A stretch of DNA of 64,000 nt from Earliella scabrosa (lineage: Eukaryota; Basidiomycota; Agaricomycetes; Polyporales; Polyporaceae): assembly GCA_022605405.1 (NCBI GenBank), contig JABYQQ010000002.1, forward strand, positions 992,001-1,056,000. Reading direction: 5' to 3'. Every line of letters starts with the position of its first letter. Positions within the stretch are counted from its first letter, which is position 1. Under the pieces are notes generated by a model, which saw nothing but the letters and a program-made list of their open reading frames with translations, was not told the origin of the DNA and did no database searches. This document shows, piece after piece, positions 60,794 through 64,000 of the stretch. Position numbers and translations under genes: made by a program.

Positions 60794-62826
60794 CTACACG
60801 ACCACCGTCGACGGCCCCGGCCCTCCCGGCGGGAGCCCCGGCGTTGTCGGATACCGCGTGTCCGCGGGATACGGCGGGGGAAGCTCCTCGACGATGCCCC
60901 CGTCGCGGTGCTGGATGATGATGTCGGGACCGACCTCGGGGATCGCTGCCACCGGCGGCATCCGTAATGACGAGCCCGCTCGTCGGGGCACGGGCTGCGG
61001 TGGGAACGACCTCGAGACAGTCCGCACCGCTTCGGACTGGGACCGATGCACGAGGGGCCGCGAGGACGGGCCCGCGATCGCGATCGCGCTCCCGCTCGCG
61101 ACGCTGCCAGCGGGCGAGGACACGCCGGCGAGCCGCATGCGCGCGGCTTGCGCCTCGGCATGCGCTTCGAGCATCTTGCGGTACCGCTGCGCGGGGGAGA
61201 GGGTCGCAGCGGGCGAGGTGGAGTTGGGCGTCGACGCGTACGCTTCGGCCCCGACGAAGGGGGAGCGCGCCATCGAGAGGGGGGTCATCGATACTGCGGA
61301 CTGGGGTATCTGCGAGACGGGCGAGCGCATAATGGTCCCCGAGGCCGCCGAGGACTGCACTTGCGTCGAGGTGAGGAAGGGCATGGGGGCGGTAGAGGGG
61401 TGGAGCTCTGTCGACGCCATGTCGATCGACGTCGGACTGTCGGTCTGGCGGACGGGTATACGGTTTGCGTCGACGACCCAGCTTGGTGAGCGCCGGAGTT
61501 GGGTATCGACGCGCACCACGTTTGTGTCGAGGTTGAGGCTGGGACGCTCTATCGCCCGCTCTTGCATGTCCCCATCGCCGTACGGACGCGGCCGCGCGTC
61601 CTGCCCATCCACCACACCCGATGCTATCCTCTTCCGCCGCCACCACCACCAGAAGACAACCGCACCCAGGATCACAGGAACGACCAGACCAAAGATGATT
61701 CCAAGGGCAATCGCAGTGGTCTTTGATTTTGCCGCGCTCTCTGCTGCTGCTGCCGCGGCTGCGGCCTGCTCTTGGATCTCGGCCTTTGTCTTCGAGGTGG
61801 AGATAAGCCCATTACACGTCGTGTCTGTGCTGCCGGCGGTCTTGACTGCCACGGAAGAGATTCCCCACTGGCCAGTACTGTATTTCATCGAAAGAGGGAA
61901 CTAGATCAGTCCAGGCTGAGCGCAGAAAGAAGCGAATGCGGTACTGACGCATCCACAACAGCGGCTAATACGCGTCATCAGTCAGGCAGCCATGAGAACC
62001 AAAGTCGTCAAGCACTCACCAATCAACTGCGAGCCAGGATCCGCGCGGTTGATGAATGTGAATACGTCGTCTTCTGGTCCCAATGTGACGTTGGTCATGA
62101 CTGGAGAGGCAAGTGCTGCGAGGGTGACGTTGTAGGGCTTGACGCCTCCAGAAATAGTCAGTCCCCACGGGTCGCAGGTGTTGATGGTGGACGTGACATT
62201 GGGAGTGATGACGGGAGGGTTCGACGGTGTCGGTGGTTGACAGGACTTATCACCGGCTGAGTAGAGAGACCGTGTGCGATCAATACGGGATTCGGAGACA
62301 TTCGCGCCCAGAGTTGAACGTACCGACGATGTTGATAAAGTCTGAGTTGAACCCGCCACTTTGGCCGTTGGAATCCACGACAGTGAGGAGCAGTTTTGAG
62401 CCTAGGAAGGCAGAGGGCGCGTACTCGACGATGAACGAGATGAGGACGATAGGCATGGGACGTACCTTGAACGCTGCCCACTCGCCACGATAACTGTTTT
62501 GGGTCCTCTCCAATGGGTGTGACAACGGTGGTACCGCCGGCCGCGAACTCCATCATGAAGTAGGGCGGGACTCCGAGATCGGTGGTGGAATCATTGAGCG
62601 GAATCAGTATTAGGCTGCGAGTTTCGCATTCTCGGAATGACGACTGGACAACCTATGTCGCGCGCACGCTCAGGCGTGCAGGAACTGGGGAGCGGATGAA
62701 GAGGGGAAGCAGACGTACGTTTGGCCCGAAACCCCAATTAAAAGCGTGTTGTCCTGCTCCGTGGCAGCGGAGAACGAGTAGGGAAGAGAAGAAGAAGAGT
62801 GCCAGTATTCGACGCAGGGAGTCCAT
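60794..62826 (-). CDS. Basidiomycete-type single-pass membrane protein
   Basis: Proposed exons are the complement of 60794-61867, 61945-61964, 62020-62256, 62324-62401, 62466-62643 and 62719-62826 (564 residues). The border at 61867 is the least certain; an acceptor a few bases earlier would add TGQ but breaks the frame with the donor I chose. A signal peptide (MDSLRRILALFFFSSLLVL) leads to an extracellular part of about 225 residues with conserved-looking motifs (GVPPYFMMEF, WGLTISGGVKPYNVTLAAL, INRADPGSQLI) and several N-glycosylation sites. A single membrane helix (AIALGIIFGLVVPVILGAVV, then WWWWRRKR) follows, then a long Ser/Pro-rich cytosolic tail ending in PPYPADTRYP and PGLPPGGPGP. The layout suggests a surface sensor or adhesion protein. 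This type is frequent in mushroom genomes, but I know of no described function. Confidence 0.78.
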
Positions 62827-64000
62827 CGGTCAAGAAAGCCGCGAGTCCCAGCGAGACAGGATGGAAGGAAGAGAGGCCTGCACGGAGGCCTTGGAGAAGG
62901 AAAGGGAGGGGAAGAGAAGGGATGGGTCGGGGGTAGAGAGAGAACGCCCAGCGTCAGAACATGAAGGCGGACGACAACCAAGACGACGAGGACCGCAGAG
63001 GGGAATCGCGTCGAGGTGGTCCGCACACGGAGGAGGGGGGCCGGTAACGAACGGATGTGCGTCAGGGGCAGGCGGCTAGAGATGGTCGGCTAGTCGTCCG
63101 TCGCTGATTCCTGTTTGCATCTTGCTCGAATGATGGCAAGTCCGCCCGCAATTGGACCTCCGCCCTCGCACATATCGCATGTGGCTGTTCTCAATCTCAG
63201 ACCTCTCCGCCGTGGACGGTCGTGGACGATCGCCCGCTGGCTCTCGCTCGCCCGCTCGCCGCCCTTCGGCCGCACGTCGCAACGCGAACCGGGCACGATG
63301 TTCGCTCAGATGTTCTGTGCGCGCGCAGAGGCGAGACGGGGATCTATATTGGGAGAACGAACCAAGGATCAGCTCATCAGGACGGACGGAGGATGGCAAC
63401 CTGATCGCACTGTGAGAATGTGGCACGGTCGCCGCAAATGAAATCACACCCATCGAGGCCGCCATTCGCTCAGCCTCCCTCCAGGCACTCCCGACACAGC
63501 GCCCGCTCGCGTCCTCGCCGAGCTGCCCACGCTTGTACGCAACGAAAGGAGAAACATGGCGGGAAGCACGCGCGAGCCTCGAGGCGGCAAGTGCGGCCGT
63601 CGTCGTCAGAGGACAAGAGCTCGCAGTCCGAGCCAAGCGGAGCTCCTTCGACTTGGCCACCGCACACTAGTACATTCTACTTATCTCTACTTATCTCCAT
63701 CTTCAAGTCACTGTGCTGTCATCCAGTGTCATACTAGTACTTGCAGATCTAGTAGCCATGTCTACCAAGCTCGCACTTGTGTCTCCCACACCGTCGGGCC
63801 ACGGGACTGAAAGTGTTGCGGATGCCTATGACAACAGGGCGTCCTCCTATATCCTATCCTTGTCAGGCTTCGTCCACCCCCATCTCCGAATCCTCCCGGT
63901 CTCGACTCTCGCGACGAGTGCCCAAGTAGAGAACACCGATTGGCAGATCTAGGCATCCCGCCTCGAGAACATCGGGCGTAACGCCAGACAGCCACCCCGA
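62827..64000. other. Intergenic region to the window end
   Basis: Upstream region of the membrane protein gene. A plus-strand frame from an ATG at about 63758 (MSTKLALVSPTPSGHG) runs to 63952, but it has no recognisable motif and may be chance or a first exon of a gene outside the window. Confidence 0.35.

Noticed and set aside
60333..61904. A 523-codon plus-strand frame
   Set aside because: It lies antisense to the well-supported membrane protein gene and owes its length to that gene's GC-rich codon pattern.

Overview
The window reads as nuclear DNA of a filamentous basidiomycete, most likely an Agaricomycete (mushroom or wood-decay fungus). The reasons are GC-rich coding DNA, many 45-75 nt GT-AG introns, class I hydrophobins, an expansion of secreted sedolisin (S53) peptidases, tandem P450s, an F-box gene of the type common in mushrooms, and conserved eukaryotic housekeeping genes (septin CDC12, proteasome beta7/PRE4, helicase PRP43). 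No species can be named from the sequence alone. All gene models were spliced by eye and tested by reading frame, intron borders and paralogue agreement. No transcript data were available.

Layout. 0-10 kb is a cell-surface or secreted protein neighbourhood: the 3' end of a Leu/Ile/Pro-repeat protein, three class I hydrophobins with one shared gene structure but very different N-terminal spacers (a Thr-rich one, a collagen-like Gly-X-Pro one, and none), and a 59-residue secreted peptide. 10.9-19.3 kb holds the septin CDC12, a 117-residue protein of unknown function, a probable mitochondrial protein made of a duplicated 84-residue module, and an F-box protein that appears fused to a beta-propeller-like region. 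19.4-28.4 kb holds three sedolisins in tandem on the minus strand. 29.3-30.0 kb is a second Pro-repeat secreted protein. 32.9-36.4 kb is an intronless 1157-residue disordered protein. 36.8-41.4 kb holds PRE4 and PRP43, head to head over a 247 bp shared promoter. 42.6-57.2 kb is a tandem array of five intact P450 paralogues with identical ten-exon structure, followed by a decayed sixth copy. A fourth sedolisin lies at 57.8-59.9 kb, and a basidiomycete-type single-pass membrane protein at 60.8-62.8 kb on the minus strand.

How the genes fit together (inference). The hydrophobins and Pro-repeat proteins would coat hyphae or fruit bodies. The four sedolisins have complete predicted catalytic residues and would digest external protein in acid conditions. 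The P450 array looks like a recent lineage-specific expansion for oxidising small molecules, with no obvious backbone biosynthetic gene beside it. The most unusual items are a hydrophobin carrying about 30 collagen-like triplets, and a 14-nt exon, conserved in all five P450s, that carries the oxygen-activation motif.
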